DNA from: Paracoccaceae bacterium
GTDB taxonomy: Bacteria; Pseudomonadota; Alphaproteobacteria; Rhodobacterales; Rhodobacteraceae
Assembly: GCA_007692585.1 (NCBI GenBank)
Contig: REBU01000061.1
Coordinates: 62,001 to 126,000 of the forward strand
Length of the DNA: 64,000 bases
Reading direction: 5' to 3'
A program made the position numbers and the translations under genes. Of the stretch, positions 45,110 to 54,351 are shown one piece after another. The notes under the pieces were generated by a model, which did no database searches, had not been told where the DNA came from, and saw nothing but the letters and a program-made list of their open reading frames with translations. Each line of letters begins with the position of its first letter. Positions within the stretch are counted from its first letter, which is position 1.

Positions 45110-45472
45110 ATGCAAAATGTCGTGCTCATTGTTCATCTTCTGCTGGCGCTGGTGCTGATCGGTGTGGTCTTGCTGCAGCGCTCCGAAGGCGGGGGACTGG
45201 GCATTGGTGGTGGCGACGGCAACCCGAGCGCCGGGCGCCCACCGCTGACCGCGATGGCAAAGCTCACCTGGGCGCTGGCAGTGGCCTTTATCGTGACATC
45301 GCTCACACTTACCATCATCGCGGCTCAGCAATCGGCGACGACATCTGTGCTTGACCGGCTTGGTGTCGCAAGCCCACCCTCCGCGGTTGAATTGCCTGTC
45401 CTGCCGCTCGGTGACGGGCTTCTGCCGCCGCCTGCTGCAGATGACACATTGGCACCACCTCCGGCGGATTAA
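45110..45472 (+). CDS. secG: Preprotein translocase subunit SecG
   Basis: SecG is the two-helix accessory subunit of the SecYEG channel. The 120-residue product has two membrane helices (about residues 4-22 and 52-71), the signature VLLQRSEGGGLGIGGG between them and a proline-rich C-terminal tail. Its position immediately upstream of pyrG is common in alphaproteobacteria. A GC hairpin follows the stop. Confidence 0.92.
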   Translation: MQNVVLIVHLLLALVLIGVVLLQRSEGGGLGIGGGDGNPSAGRPPLTAMAKLTWALAVAFIVTSLTLTIIAAQQSATTSVLDRLGVASPPSAVELPVLPLGDGLLPPPAADDTLAPPPAD

Positions 45473-45493
45473 GTAATCTTCACAATAGTTAGC

Positions 45494-45514
45494 GGGCGCG
45501 GGTTTCGCGCGCCC
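45494..45514 (+). terminator. hairpin after secG
   Basis: GGGCGCG (45494-45500) and CGCGCCC (45508-45514) form a 7-bp GC stem with a 7-nt loop 21 nt after the secG stop. The tail is C/T-rich with few Ts, so termination may be partial. Confidence 0.4.
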
Positions 45515-45624
45515 CCTATCTTGCGGTTTCAAACAATCTCGACTAAGGCTTGAACCCCGTGATGGTCGGTGCTGCATCTTGCAGATCTGACCCGCATCTG
45601 TTCAGTCACGGGAGTCCTGCGATC

Positions 45625-47268
45625 ATGGCACGGTATATTTTCATCACAGGTGGCGTGGTGTCGTCGCTGGGCAAAGGGCTTGCTTCCGCGGCGCTTGGTG
45701 CCTTGCTGCAGGCGCGGGGCTTCACGGTGCGGTTGCGCAAGCTTGACCCTTACCTGAATGTCGATCCCGGCACGATGTCGCCTTTCGAGCATGGCGAGGT
45801 GTTCGTGACCGATGACGGTGCAGAGACTGATCTCGATCTGGGCCATTACGAGCGCTTCACCGGGGTTGCGGCGCGCAAGACTGATTCGGTGTCCTCTGGG
45901 CGGATCTATTCCAATGTGCTCGACAAAGAACGGCGCGGCGATTACCTTGGCAAGACCATTCAGGTGATCCCGCATGTCACGAATGAAATCAAGGACTTCC
46001 TCGCCATTGGTGAAGCTGAGGTCGATTTCATGCTCTGCGAGATTGGCGGGACTGTCGGCGATATCGAGGGGCTGCCGTTCTTCGAGGCGATCCGCCAGTT
46101 CAGCCATGAACGCCCGCGCGGGCAGTGCATTTTCATGCATCTGACGCTGTTGCCCTATCTGACCGCCTCGGGCGAGTTGAAGACCAAGCCCACGCAGCAT
46201 TCGGTCAAGGAATTGCAGTCGATCGGGATTGCGCCTGATGTGCTGGTCTGCCGTTCCGAGCAGCCGATCCCGGAGAAGGAACGCCAGAAGATCGCGCTTT
46301 TTTGCAATGTGCGCCCCGAAGCGGTGATCCCGGCCTATGATCTGGTTTCGATCTACGAAGCGCCGCTGGCCTATCACGCTGCGGGTCTGGATCAGGCGGT
46401 ACTTGATGCGTTCGACATCAACCCTGCGCCGCGCCCCAATCTGACCCGCTGGGAAGATGTCAATGACCGGTTGAAAAACCCCGAAGGGACTGTGCGTATT
46501 GCCATCGTGGGCAAATATGTGCAGCTTGAGGACGCCTATAAGTCGATCAAGGAAGCGCTGGTGCATGGCGGCATTGCCAATCGCGTCAAGGTGCAGGTCG
46601 AATGGATCGATGCCGGTGTCTTCGACAGCGAAGATCCGGGCCCGCATCTGGAGCGTTTCCACGCAATCCTTGTGCCCGGTGGTTTTGGCGAGCGTGGGAC
46701 GGAAGGCAAGATCCGCGCGGCCACTTACGCGCGCGAAAAGAAAATCCCCTATTTCGGGATCTGTCTGGGTATGCAGATGGCGGTGATCGAGGCGGCGCGA
46801 AATCTCGCCGGGATCGCAGATGCGGGATCAGAAGAATTCGACCATGAAGCGGGCAAGAAGCGCTTCACACCTGTGGTCTATCACCTGAAGGAATGGGTGC
46901 AGGGCAATCACAAGGTCGAGCGCAAGGTGAGTGATGACAAGGGTGGGACGATGCGGCTCGGGGCCTATTCGGCGACGCTCAAGGAAGGCTCGCGCGTGGC
47001 GGCGATTTATGGCAGCACCCGGATCGAGGAGCGCCACCGCCACCGTTATGAGGTGGATACGCAGTTTCGTGCAGCGCTCGAGGGCAAGGGGCTGAGCTTC
47101 TCGGGCATGTCGCCGGATGGCAAATTGCCAGAGATTGTCGAGCATGAAGGGCATCCCTGGTTCATCGGTGTTCAGTTTCACCCGGAGCTGAAATCAAAGC
47201 CATTTGATCCGCATCCGCTGTTTGCCGATTTTGTGCGCGCAGCGGTCGAGGTCTCGCGGCTCGTCTGA
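45625..47268 (+). CDS. pyrG: CTP synthase PyrG
   Basis: PyrG converts UTP to CTP using glutamine. The 547-residue product has the N-terminal synthase domain ([32 protein letters not shown]) and the C-terminal glutamine amidotransferase with [17 protein letters not shown] (nucleophile Cys), and the C-terminal FHPELKSKP with His/Glu. The start ATG 45625 matches the family [10 protein letters not shown]. Length is the usual value. Confidence 0.97.
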   Translation: MARYIFITGGVVSSLGKGLASAALGALLQARGFTVRLRKLDPYLNVDPGTMSPFEHGEVFVTDDGAETDLDLGHYERFTGVAARKTDSVSSGRIYSNVLDKERRGDYLGKTIQVIPHVTNEIKDFLAIGEAEVDFMLCEIGGTVGDIEGLPFFEAIRQFSHERPRGQCIFMHLTLLPYLTASGELKTKPTQHSVKELQSIGIAPDVLVCRSEQPIPEKERQKIALFCNVRPEAVIPAYDLVSIYEAPLAYHAAGLDQAVLDAFDINPAPRPNLTRWEDVNDRLKNPEGTVRIAIVGKYVQLEDAYKSIKEALVHGGIANRVKVQVEWIDAGVFDSEDPGPHLERFHAILVPGGFGERGTEGKIRAATYAREKKIPYFGICLGMQMAVIEAARNLAGIADAGSEEFDHEAGKKRFTPVVYHLKEWVQGNHKVERKVSDDKGGTMRLGAYSATLKEGSRVAAIYGSTRIEERHRHRYEVDTQFRAALEGKGLSFSGMSPDGKLPEIVEHEGHPWFIGVQFHPELKSKPFDPHPLFADFVRAAVEVSRLV

Positions 47269-47331
47269 TCTGTCGCAGACAGTCAGGGCGATGTCGCGCG
47301 CAGGCGCGCTGGGGCTGGGCGGCCATGGCAC

Positions 47332-48021
47332 ATGGCAGATATGGAACCTGCCACTGTTATCCCGCTTTTGTCTGATCGTCCTGCCTGGGGGTATCTCGCG
47401 CGGGATGTGCTGGAGATGTATCGCACCATCCCCGCTGGTGGCAGCGCTAAGATCCGTGCTCATCAGCGGCTGGTGCGGGAAAAGATCACGGCGCTTCTGC
47501 GCGCCAACCCGCCGCTGCGCGATCCAGTCGCGGGGGTCAAGCCCGTCACGGCGCATCTGCAACGTGCGCTCGATCAAGGGCGCGACACGCCCATGAGCCG
47601 GGTAATCCGCAGCATTGACCGGCTGAAAGACGTGCTTGCCTGGCAATATGGTTATGAAAAAGTCCCGCGTGGGCTGGATCAGAAATATGCTTATGCCGAA
47701 CTGGTCGGCCCAACCGGACCTGTGCCAAGCGATCAGATCATCCTGGGGCTGGTCCTGTTCGCACCAGGCTGCATATATCCGACCCACGCCCATGACGGGA
47801 TCACCGAATCCTACATCTGCTTGTCCGGGGCGATGTCGCAGAACGATCAGGGCGTTTACGTGCCTGGTTCGATGATTTTCAACCCGCCCGGGCAGATGCA
47901 TCGGATCACCGTCGCGGATCAGGAGCCGTCGCTTCTTGCCTACGCTTGGACAGGGCCTGCGGAAAAACTGGCCTCGCAAAAAATGGTGTTCAGTCGCAAG
48001 CCCCGCACAGCTGCGCGCTGA
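47332..48021 (+). CDS. dddL: Dimethylsulfoniopropionate lyase DddL
   Basis: DddL cleaves the algal osmolyte DMSP into dimethyl sulfide and acrylate. The 229-residue product ends in a cupin with putative metal ligands His152, His154, Glu159 and His190 (YPTHAHDGITESYICLSGA ... GQMHRITV) and Tyr161. The N-terminal region VLEMYRT, PAGGSAKIRAH and the middle WQYGYEKVPRG, KYAYAEL match DddL as I recall it. ATG 47332 has no strong ribosome-binding site; ATG 47341 is an alternative. It follows pyrG by 63 bp. No DMSP importer or acrylate pathway gene is adjacent. Confidence 0.85.
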   Translation: MADMEPATVIPLLSDRPAWGYLARDVLEMYRTIPAGGSAKIRAHQRLVREKITALLRANPPLRDPVAGVKPVTAHLQRALDQGRDTPMSRVIRSIDRLKDVLAWQYGYEKVPRGLDQKYAYAELVGPTGPVPSDQIILGLVLFAPGCIYPTHAHDGITESYICLSGAMSQNDQGVYVPGSMIFNPPGQMHRITVADQEPSLLAYAWTGPAEKLASQKMVFSRKPRTAAR

Positions 48022-48084
48022 GGGGCTGGTATTGCATGCCCCTTAATGCGTAGACTTGCGCGGAGTGACAAAGGACACGGACCC

Positions 48085-48549
48085 ATGACAAACCTGATAG
48101 AATCCCGATTGGCCGAACTCGGCCTGAGCTTGCCTGACGCGCCTGCACCTGCGGCGAATTATGTGCCCTATGTCCAAAGCGGGGCGCTTATCTTCATTTC
48201 GGGGCAGATCAGCGCCGGGCCAGAGGGGTTGATCTGCGGCAAACTTGGCGCCGATCTGGATCTAGAGGCCGGCGTTGCCGCTGCCCGGGCATGTGGCTTG
48301 GCGCTGATTGCGCAATTACGTGCCGCCTGCGGGGGCGATCTGACGCGGGTGGTGCGGATCGTCAAGCTGACCGGGTTTGTCAATTGTGCCCCGGATTTCA
48401 CGGATCAGCCGAAAGTCGTCAATGGCTGCTCGGATCTGATGGTGGCTGTGTTCGGCGAAGCAGGGCGCCATGCCCGCGCGGCCGTCGGTGCGCCGTCCCT
48501 GCCCTTGGGGGTCGCGGTCGAGATCGAGGGCATTTTCGAGATCGCTTGA
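48085..48549 (+). CDS. RidA/YjgF-family protein
   Basis: RidA proteins hydrolyse reactive enamine/imine intermediates. The 154-residue product is of the longer RidA subgroup, with ALIFISGQIS at about residues 34-43, the glycine-rich GKLGADLDLEAGVAAARACGL and a conserved VVRIVKLTGFVNCAPDFTDQPKVVNGCSDLM region. The usual active-site Arg of RidA is near the end of canonical proteins (residue 105 type); here the corresponding stretch is GRHARAAVGAPSLPLGVAVEIEG, which fits. ATG 48085 has AAAGGACACGG upstream. It may be co-transcribed with dddL, 63 bp upstream. Confidence 0.88.
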   Translation: MTNLIESRLAELGLSLPDAPAPAANYVPYVQSGALIFISGQISAGPEGLICGKLGADLDLEAGVAAARACGLALIAQLRAACGGDLTRVVRIVKLTGFVNCAPDFTDQPKVVNGCSDLMVAVFGEAGRHARAAVGAPSLPLGVAVEIEGIFEIA

Positions 48550-48572
48550 ATTTTGGACGGCTTGGTGGCCGC

Positions 48573-48594
48573 TGTCCGCGGGACGCCGCGGACA
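48573..48594. terminator. hairpin between ridA and tetR
   Basis: TGTCCGCGG (48573-48581), loop GACG, CCGCGGACA (48586-48594), extended outwards by GGCC on both sides. It lies between the convergent ridA and tetR genes and may terminate both. Confidence 0.75.
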
Positions 48595-48601
48595 TGGCCG
48601 C

Positions 48602-49246
48602 CTAGGGGCTGGCGCGGCGATGCGGCTCTGCCACCCCGTAACGGGCGAGGAACATGCTTACAGCGCCGTCGATGACGCGGGTCATTTCGGCTTCGGTGAA
48701 GCGGTCCTGCACCCCGCAGAGCATACGGTCGCAGATCGTCGTCTGGCACAGTTGCGTGAACTGATCGGCAGCAAGGTCGATATCTTCGATAGCCAGTTGT
48801 CCCTGCGCCTGCGCCGCCCGAAAATAGGCCCCAAGCCGTGCCCGGCCCAGTTCTGGCCCACTCTCATAAAACGCGCGTCCGATTTCCGGGAAGCGCAATG
48901 ATTCCGTGACGCAGATGCGATACATAGCCAGCGCAAAATCTGAGGTCAGATAGTCCACCATGACGCGCGCTGCCTCGCGCAGCACGATCTGGGGGGCGAT
49001 ATCCGTGTCATTGAGCAGCACGACCTGATCGGCAAGACGCAGGATCTCGGTGCGGTAAACTTCCGTGAACAACTGACGCTTGTCGGGGAAATAACTGTAA
49101 AGCGTAGCCTTCGACACCTCTGCCACGCGTGCGATTTCGTCCATGCTGGCGCGTTCATAGCCTTGGTCCATGAACACTGTGCGGGCCCCGTCAATGACCT
49201 GATCGTATTTTCGTCCCGGTCGGGCGGCGCGTGCAATCTCTGGCAT
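48602..49246 (-). CDS. TetR-family transcriptional regulator
   Basis: The 214-residue product has an N-terminal TetR helix-turn-helix (residues about 14-60: GARTVFMDQGYERASMDEIA, VSKATLYSYFPDKRQLF) and an all-helical ligand domain with the C-terminal TetR_C_7/AefR-like segment. It is divergent from the AEC transporter gene, whose start is 99 bp away, so it probably represses that transporter and itself. Ligand unknown. It is convergent with dddL-ridA. Confidence 0.93.
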   Translation of the reverse strand: MPEIARAARPGRKYDQVIDGARTVFMDQGYERASMDEIARVAEVSKATLYSYFPDKRQLFTEVYRTEILRLADQVVLLNDTDIAPQIVLREAARVMVDYLTSDFALAMYRICVTESLRFPEIGRAFYESGPELGRARLGAYFRAAQAQGQLAIEDIDLAADQFTQLCQTTICDRMLCGVQDRFTEAEMTRVIDGAVSMFLARYGVAEPHRRASP

Positions 49247-49264
49247 GTCTGCTTCCTTTCTTGC

Positions 49265-49277
49265 GACAGATAGTGTC
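49265..49277. promoter_or_regulatory. candidate TetR operator
   Basis: GACA-N5-TGTC dyad 19 bp upstream of the tetR start in the tetR/AEC divergent region. A second dyad TGTTAACA lies at 49327-49334, just before the transporter start. Both are short and read by eye. Confidence 0.25.
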
Positions 49278-49344
49278 TTGCGCTGCCCATGAAAAGCGCG
49301 TGTGACTGGCGAAGCTATGATGTGCCTGTTAACACGCTGACAAG

Positions 49345-50274
49345 ATGATCGAGATTTTCCTCAAGACCCTGCCGTTCTTCGGGCTGATCCTGCTGGGCTT
49401 TGGCGCAGGACGCAGTGGTTTTTTCCCACCTGAAGCCACGGCCTATCTGACAAAATTCGTTTTCTACTTCGCGCTCTCAGCGATGCTGTTCGGATTTGCG
49501 GCGAATCTGAGTCTGGCTGAATTGCTCGACTGGCGGGCGGCAGCGGCGTATCTCTGGGCGTGTGCGGCGCTGTATACACTGGTCATGGCCATCGCAACGC
49601 TGCGCGGCAACCGACTCGACACGGCTGTGATAGAGGCCCATTGCGCAGTGATCGGCAATACAGGTTTTCTGGGGGTGCCACTTCTGGTCGTCCTGCTTGG
49701 GCCTGCATCCGTGCCAACTGTGCTTTTGGTGCTGACCATCGACATGATCGTTTTTTCGTCGCTCTTCACCATGCTGATCATGTTCTCGCGCGACGGACGG
49801 GTGGATCGCGGCCTGCCGCGTAAGCTGACACTGGCCGTGGCGCGCAACCCGATGGTGATGGCGATGGTGCTGGGGCTCGCCTGGTCGTCGCTGGGCTTGA
49901 GCGTGCCCGGCATCGCCAATGAGTTCCTGACGCTGCTCGGCGCGGCCGCAACACCGGGTGCGCTTTTTGCGATCGGGGCCTCGCTGGCCGACAAGACAAT
50001 CGAACGCCCGCGCATCGTGGGCTGGCTGAGTTTTGGCAAGCTGGTGCTGCATCCAGCGATCACGGCCTTTGCCGCGCTGATCCTGTTCGGGGTGGAGCCG
50101 CAAGTGGCCGGTGTCCTTATCGCAGCGGCGGCGCTGCCGGTCGCAGGCAATGTCTTCATTCTGGCCCAGCACTACAACATAGGTGTGGCGCGCGTGTCTG
50201 CGACGATCCTTGTCTCCACCTTAGTGAGTATCCTGACGATCCCCTTGGTCGTTGCATGGGTAAACAGCTTCTGA
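49345..50274 (+). CDS. AEC-family transporter (auxin efflux carrier type)
   Basis: The 309-residue product has about ten membrane helices in two repeats, with the charged loop NRLDTAVIEAHCAVIGNTGFLGVPLLVVLLG and the second-half crossover APGALFAIGASLADKTIERP-like sequence ATPGALFAIGASLAD. AEC carriers move organic acids such as malonate, malate or auxin-like compounds. It is divergent from the TetR regulator, which is likely its control, and 43 bp ahead of the S-formylglutathione hydrolase gene. Confidence 0.92.
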   Translation: MIEIFLKTLPFFGLILLGFGAGRSGFFPPEATAYLTKFVFYFALSAMLFGFAANLSLAELLDWRAAAAYLWACAALYTLVMAIATLRGNRLDTAVIEAHCAVIGNTGFLGVPLLVVLLGPASVPTVLLVLTIDMIVFSSLFTMLIMFSRDGRVDRGLPRKLTLAVARNPMVMAMVLGLAWSSLGLSVPGIANEFLTLLGAAATPGALFAIGASLADKTIERPRIVGWLSFGKLVLHPAITAFAALILFGVEPQVAGVLIAAAALPVAGNVFILAQHYNIGVARVSATILVSTLVSILTIPLVVAWVNSF

Positions 50275-50317
50275 CAGGGTGCTGCCTGAAATATGGAGCC
50301 ATGGAAGGGAGATGATC

Positions 50318-51148
50318 ATGGAAACCGTGTCGGAGAATGCGTGTTTCGGCGGCGTGCAGGGGGTGTATCGGCATAGCGCGCAAGCGACAGGTTGCGACAT
50401 GACCTTTGGGCTGTTTCTGCCGCCGCAGGCCAAGCGCGGGCCTGTACCGCTGCTATGGTATCTGTCGGGGCTGACCTGCACGCATGAAAACGCCATGACC
50501 AAGGCCCATGCACAGGCCCATGCCGCGCGCCACGGTATGGCGGTGGTGTTCCCCGACACCTCGCCGCGCGGGGAGGGCGTGGCTGACGACGCGGCTTATG
50601 ATCTGGGGCAGGGCGCAGGCTTCTACGTTAACGCAACCGAGGCCCCCTGGGCCCCGCATTTCCGGATGTGGGATTACATCAGCGAGGAATTGCCGCGCGT
50701 GCTGATGGCAAATTTCGCACTCGATGAAAGCCGCCAGGCAATCACCGGGCACTCCATGGGGGGGCACGGGGCGCTGACGCTGGCCATGCATTTTCCTGAG
50801 CGCTTCGCCTCGGTCTCGGCCTTCGCGCCGATTGCCAACCCAACAGCGAGCGACTGGGGGCGCAAGCAATTCGGGGCCTATCTGGGGGCAGATGAGACCC
50901 TGTGGTCGCGCCACGATGCCACGCTTCTGATGCGCGAACGGGGCGCTCGGATGCCTGTGCTCATTGATCAGGGCGCGTCGGATCAGTTCCTCGACCTGCT
51001 GCGCCCTGAAGCGCTGTCCGAGGCGATGGCCGCGCGGCGTCAGGCGGGGATATTTCGCATGCAGTCGGGCTATGATCACAGTTATTTCTTCGTCGCGACA
51101 TTCATGGAAGCTCATATCGCGTTTCACGCGGAAGCTTTGGCCGGATGA
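50318..51148 (+). CDS. fghA: S-formylglutathione hydrolase
   Basis: This serine hydrolase completes glutathione-dependent formaldehyde oxidation by releasing formate. The 276-residue product carries nucleophile Ser146 in TGHSMGGHGALT, an Asp in IDQGASDQFL, and a His in SGYDHSYFF, with the family N-terminus CFGGVQGVYRH and GLTCTHENAM. Length matches FrmB/YeiG. ATG 50318 has AAGGGAG at 7-8 nt; ATG 50312 is too close to it. The partner GSH-dependent formaldehyde dehydrogenase is not in this window. Confidence 0.95.
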   Translation: METVSENACFGGVQGVYRHSAQATGCDMTFGLFLPPQAKRGPVPLLWYLSGLTCTHENAMTKAHAQAHAARHGMAVVFPDTSPRGEGVADDAAYDLGQGAGFYVNATEAPWAPHFRMWDYISEELPRVLMANFALDESRQAITGHSMGGHGALTLAMHFPERFASVSAFAPIANPTASDWGRKQFGAYLGADETLWSRHDATLLMRERGARMPVLIDQGASDQFLDLLRPEALSEAMAARRQAGIFRMQSGYDHSYFFVATFMEAHIAFHAEALAG

Positions 51149-51190
51149 GGGCTGGTGTCGAATTGACATGCCGGGCGCTGGCGAACTGCG

Positions 51191-52123
51191 ATGACACCTG
51201 AGTTCATTTCCGCAAAGATTGACGCGCGTCTGGACTGGCTCAGCGCCGTCGATGCCCTTGAGAAAGGGCATGAGGCAGACAAGGCCCAACTGACAGATAG
51301 TTTTCTCTATCGCGGAAGTGATACCCTTCTGAATCGTGCAGCGTGGATTGAAGGACTGGGAGCAATTGTCAAAACAGCGACCGTGTTTCCAGACAATCCC
51401 GAAGCCGGGCTGCCCGCTGTGAATGGCGCGGTGGCGCTTTATTCTGATCACGACGGCCAGCTGGAGGCATTCGTCGATTTCCATCTGGTGACAAGATGGA
51501 AGACGGCTGCGGATAGCCTTCTCGCGGCGCGCTGCCTCGCGCGACGTGACAGCCGCAAGATAACCTTGGTGGGGGCGGGCGCTGTGGCGCGAAATATGCA
51601 TGACGCGTATCGCGCGCTTTTTCCTGAGGCAGAGTTCACTGTCTGGGCGCGGCGTCACGAGACGGCGGAGCGGTTTGCGCAGGGCCTTTCACAAACCCAA
51701 GCGGAAGCCGATTTGGAAAAGGCTGTTTCGCAGGCGGATATAATTTGTACCGCCACCATGAGTCGCACACCGCTTGTCATGGGCGAATGGCTACGACCCG
51801 GTCAGCATCTGGATCTGATTGGTGCGTTTCGCCCTGATATGCGCGAAGTGGATGATTTGGCACTACACCGCGCATCAGTTTTCGTTGACAGTTTCGAGAC
51901 TGTTCTTGCCCATATTGGAGAGCTGAAAATTCCTTTGGAGCAAGGGGTTATTCACAGAGAGCACGTTATTGCAGATTTTTATGGGATCCGCACAGGCGCG
52001 TTCGCGCGTGCCGATGAGCAATCTATTACGATATGTAAAAACGGTGGCGGCGCGCATCTTGACCTGATGATTAGCCGATATATCCTCTCAGAATGGTGCC
52101 GTCACAAGAAACTTTGCTCTTGA
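51191..52123 (+). CDS. Ornithine cyclodeaminase/mu-crystallin-family protein
   Basis: The 310-residue product has an N-terminal dimerisation domain (KTATVFPDNPEAGLPAVNG, about residues 60-78), the NAD-binding motif VGAGAVARNMHDAY near 127-140 and C-terminal NGGGAHLDLMISRYI. The family includes ornithine cyclodeaminase, alanine dehydrogenase and imine reductases, so the substrate is open. The 3' part and the following 400 bp are more AT-rich than the rest of the window. ATG 51191 follows a GGCGAACTGCG stretch, not a strong site. Confidence 0.88.
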   Translation: MTPEFISAKIDARLDWLSAVDALEKGHEADKAQLTDSFLYRGSDTLLNRAAWIEGLGAIVKTATVFPDNPEAGLPAVNGAVALYSDHDGQLEAFVDFHLVTRWKTAADSLLAARCLARRDSRKITLVGAGAVARNMHDAYRALFPEAEFTVWARRHETAERFAQGLSQTQAEADLEKAVSQADIICTATMSRTPLVMGEWLRPGQHLDLIGAFRPDMREVDDLALHRASVFVDSFETVLAHIGELKIPLEQGVIHREHVIADFYGIRTGAFARADEQSITICKNGGGAHLDLMISRYILSEWCRHKKLCS

Positions 52124-52177
52124 ATTATCTGTGAATAACAGGTTTTTAATGGGCTCTCTGGCGTGTGAGGAAAGAAC

Positions 52178-52486
52178 ATGGATCTACACAGATTGTCGTT
52201 GGACGAATTGAAGAAACTTCAGAAGGATGTCATCAAAGCCATAGACTCTTTTGAGGATCGCGCGCGAAAAGCAGCTTTGGCAGATGTCGATGCAATTGCG
52301 CGTCAGCATGGTTTCACTATTGATCAGCTTCTTGGCAAGGCCAGCGTGAAAATTCGCAAACCTGTTGCGCCCAAATATGCCAATCCTGCGGATACGTCGC
52401 AAACCTGGACAGGGCGGGGACGCAAACCCGGCTGGGTTGTCGCAGCACTTGAAGAAGGGAAGTCTTTGGACGATCTCGAGATTTGA
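52178..52486 (+). CDS. H-NS-family nucleoid protein (HvrA/H-NS type)
   Basis: The 102-residue protein has a charged N-terminal oligomerisation helix (about residues 1-45) and the C-terminal DNA-binding motif YANPADTSQTWTGRGRKPGW at about residues 67-86, the H-NS/StpA consensus in the HvrA form. In Rhodobacter, HvrA binds AT-rich DNA and modulates photosynthesis and nitrogen genes. ATG 52178 has GAGGAAAG upstream. Its stop overlaps the yihY start (TTGA). Confidence 0.93.
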   Translation: MDLHRLSLDELKKLQKDVIKAIDSFEDRARKAALADVDAIARQHGFTIDQLLGKASVKIRKPVAPKYANPADTSQTWTGRGRKPGWVVAALEEGKSLDDLEI

Positions 52487-53388
52487 GCGGTCCTGTCTCT
52501 TTATTCAAACGCACATATAGATTTGCGTTTGAGTTCAACGCTGCAATGAACGAGCGCAATATCGGATTGCTATCGGCAGGAGTGGCTTTCTTTTCCCTGC
52601 TCGCACTCTTTCCCGGTATTGCGGCACTGATTTCCGTATTCGGGGTCTTTGCAGACCCTTTGCTGATTCAGGACCAGTTGCGCCTAATTGAAGATCTGGT
52701 GCCTCCCGCTGCATTCACGCTCTTGTCGAATCAGATTACGCGTCTGGTCTGGAGCGATGATGGCATCCTTGGCTGGACATCCATTGTATCAATCCTGATC
52801 GCATTGTTTCTGGCGCGACGTGGCGTAGACGCAATGCTGATTGGCATCTATGCGATCCACGGCACACCACGTCGATCGGGACTAAGCCATGCCATCCGCG
52901 TGCTTTTCATCACGGTTGGCATGCTCTTTGCCGGGGTGGTGGCCTTGCTGTCAGTGCTGATCCTGCCTGTGTTGCTCACGTTTTTTCCGCTGGTCGGGGG
53001 CTCTTCGCTTTTGCTTGAGGTGGTGCGCTGGGCGGTGACGCTGGGGCTGGTGGCAGGCTGGATTTGGGTGTTCTACCGCATCGGACCCAAGCGCGAGCAT
53101 CCCGAGCGCGCAGTGCTTTTGCCAGGGCTGATCCTGGCAATGGCGCTCTGGATCACCGCGTCTGCCGGATTTTCGTTCTATCTGAGCAATTTCGGCGATT
53201 ACAATGAAATCTATGGCTCAATCGGGGCTGTCGTTGCATTGTTGATGTGGTTCTATATTTCGGCCTATTCCGTTCTTCTGGGCGGCGTTCTCAATGCCCG
53301 CATCGAAGCCGCGCGGGCGGATGATAACACTGCAAAGGCTCCCATCACCCCCATGTCGGATGGAAGCGGCCTGCCGGAGAATGGGTGA
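52483..53388 (+). CDS. YihY/UPF0761-family membrane protein
   Basis: The 301-residue product has six membrane helices and the family sequence AGVAFFSLLALFPGIAALISVFG at about residues 32-54, then NEIYGSIGAVVALLMWFYISAYSVLLGG, with a proline-rich tail. The old annotation as ribonuclease BN is not supported. The only start that keeps the conserved N-terminal region is TTG 52483, overlapping the H-NS stop; ATG 52546 would cut into the first domain. Its last 44 bp overlap the convergent map gene. Confidence 0.9.
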   Translation: MSGPVSLFKRTYRFAFEFNAAMNERNIGLLSAGVAFFSLLALFPGIAALISVFGVFADPLLIQDQLRLIEDLVPPAAFTLLSNQITRLVWSDDGILGWTSIVSILIALFLARRGVDAMLIGIYAIHGTPRRSGLSHAIRVLFITVGMLFAGVVALLSVLILPVLLTFFPLVGGSSLLLEVVRWAVTLGLVAGWIWVFYRIGPKREHPERAVLLPGLILAMALWITASAGFSFYLSNFGDYNEIYGSIGAVVALLMWFYISAYSVLLGGVLNARIEAARADDNTAKAPITPMSDGSGLPENG

Positions 53389-54157
53389 AAATCTCAAACC
53401 CTGTTGCGGTTACTCCGATGGAATGTTCGAACTGGGCTGACAGCGATTTGTCGCGGGTCACAGCAGTCCAGTCATCGGCCAGTACTTTTGTCTCGGGGCG
53501 GCCCAGGTTGACCATTGGCTCAATGGTGAAGAACATCCCTTCCTCGAGGACAGGCCCATGCCCCGCGCGCCCGTAATGCAGCACGTTAGGCGGCGCATGA
53601 AAGACGCGGCCAAGGCCATGGCCGCAGAAGTCGCGAACAACCGACATGCGTTGGCTTTCGACATAGCTCTGGATCGCGTGGCCGATATCGCCGAATGTAT
53701 TGCCGGGCCGCACTGCTTCGATCCCGAGCATCAGTGCGTCATAAGTTACCTGCATCAGCCGCTCTGCTTTGCGCGGGATATCACCTGCAATATACATGCG
53801 CGAGGTATCGCCAAACCAGCCGTCTACGATCACCGTGACGTCAATATTCAGGATATCACCTGACTTCAGCACTTTCTGCGCCGGGATTCCATGGCAAACA
53901 ACATGGTTGACCGAAATGCAACTTGCATGCTGATAGCCGCGATAACCAATGGTCGCGGATTGCGCGCCGTGCGCGGCCACTTTCTCGGTAATGATGCGGT
54001 CAATTTCTTCGGTGGTCTGCCCGACAAAGACATCGGACACGATGTCATCAAGGATCGTGGCCGCCACGCGCCCGGCCTTGTGCATGCCAGCGAAATCCTC
54101 CGCCTCGTGGATGCGGATCCCGTCTTTTGTGATGCGACCACTGTGTTTTTCGTCCAA
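53345..54157 (-). CDS. map: Type I methionine aminopeptidase
   Basis: MetAP removes initiator methionine. The 270-residue product has the pita-bread fold motifs: CHGIPAQKVLKSGDILNIDVTV with metal Asp residues, DTSRMYIAGD, GHGLGRVFHAPPNVLHYG with metal His, and FTIEPMVNLG with metal Glu. Length is normal for type I. ATG 54157 is the only clear start. The C-terminal end overlaps the convergent yihY gene by 44 bp. Confidence 0.96.
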   Translation of the reverse strand: MDEKHSGRITKDGIRIHEAEDFAGMHKAGRVAATILDDIVSDVFVGQTTEEIDRIITEKVAAHGAQSATIGYRGYQHASCISVNHVVCHGIPAQKVLKSGDILNIDVTVIVDGWFGDTSRMYIAGDIPRKAERLMQVTYDALMLGIEAVRPGNTFGDIGHAIQSYVESQRMSVVRDFCGHGLGRVFHAPPNVLHYGRAGHGPVLEEGMFFTIEPMVNLGRPETKVLADDWTAVTRDKSLSAQFEHSIGVTATGFEIFTHSPAGRFHPTWG

Positions 54158-54351
54158 GATTGAGACCTCTGATCAAGGGGGTTTGCGATAATTACTGTGT
54201 TCAGGGGCAGAAAACCAGATGGTCACTGTGGCTTTCTTGCCTATCCGCGCAGGTTTCGGGTAAGAAGCCGCGTGCCAGATAGTGTATGGGCTGTGCGCAG
54301 GTGAGAAAGGCGCACTGTCGAGACGCGCGCGACCAAAAACAGGGGGGGCGG

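Noticed and set aside
53345-53388. 44-bp overlap of convergent yihY and map as sign of a wrong frame
   Set aside because: Both genes keep conserved sequence; the overlap falls in the variable C-terminal tails, so it is acceptable.
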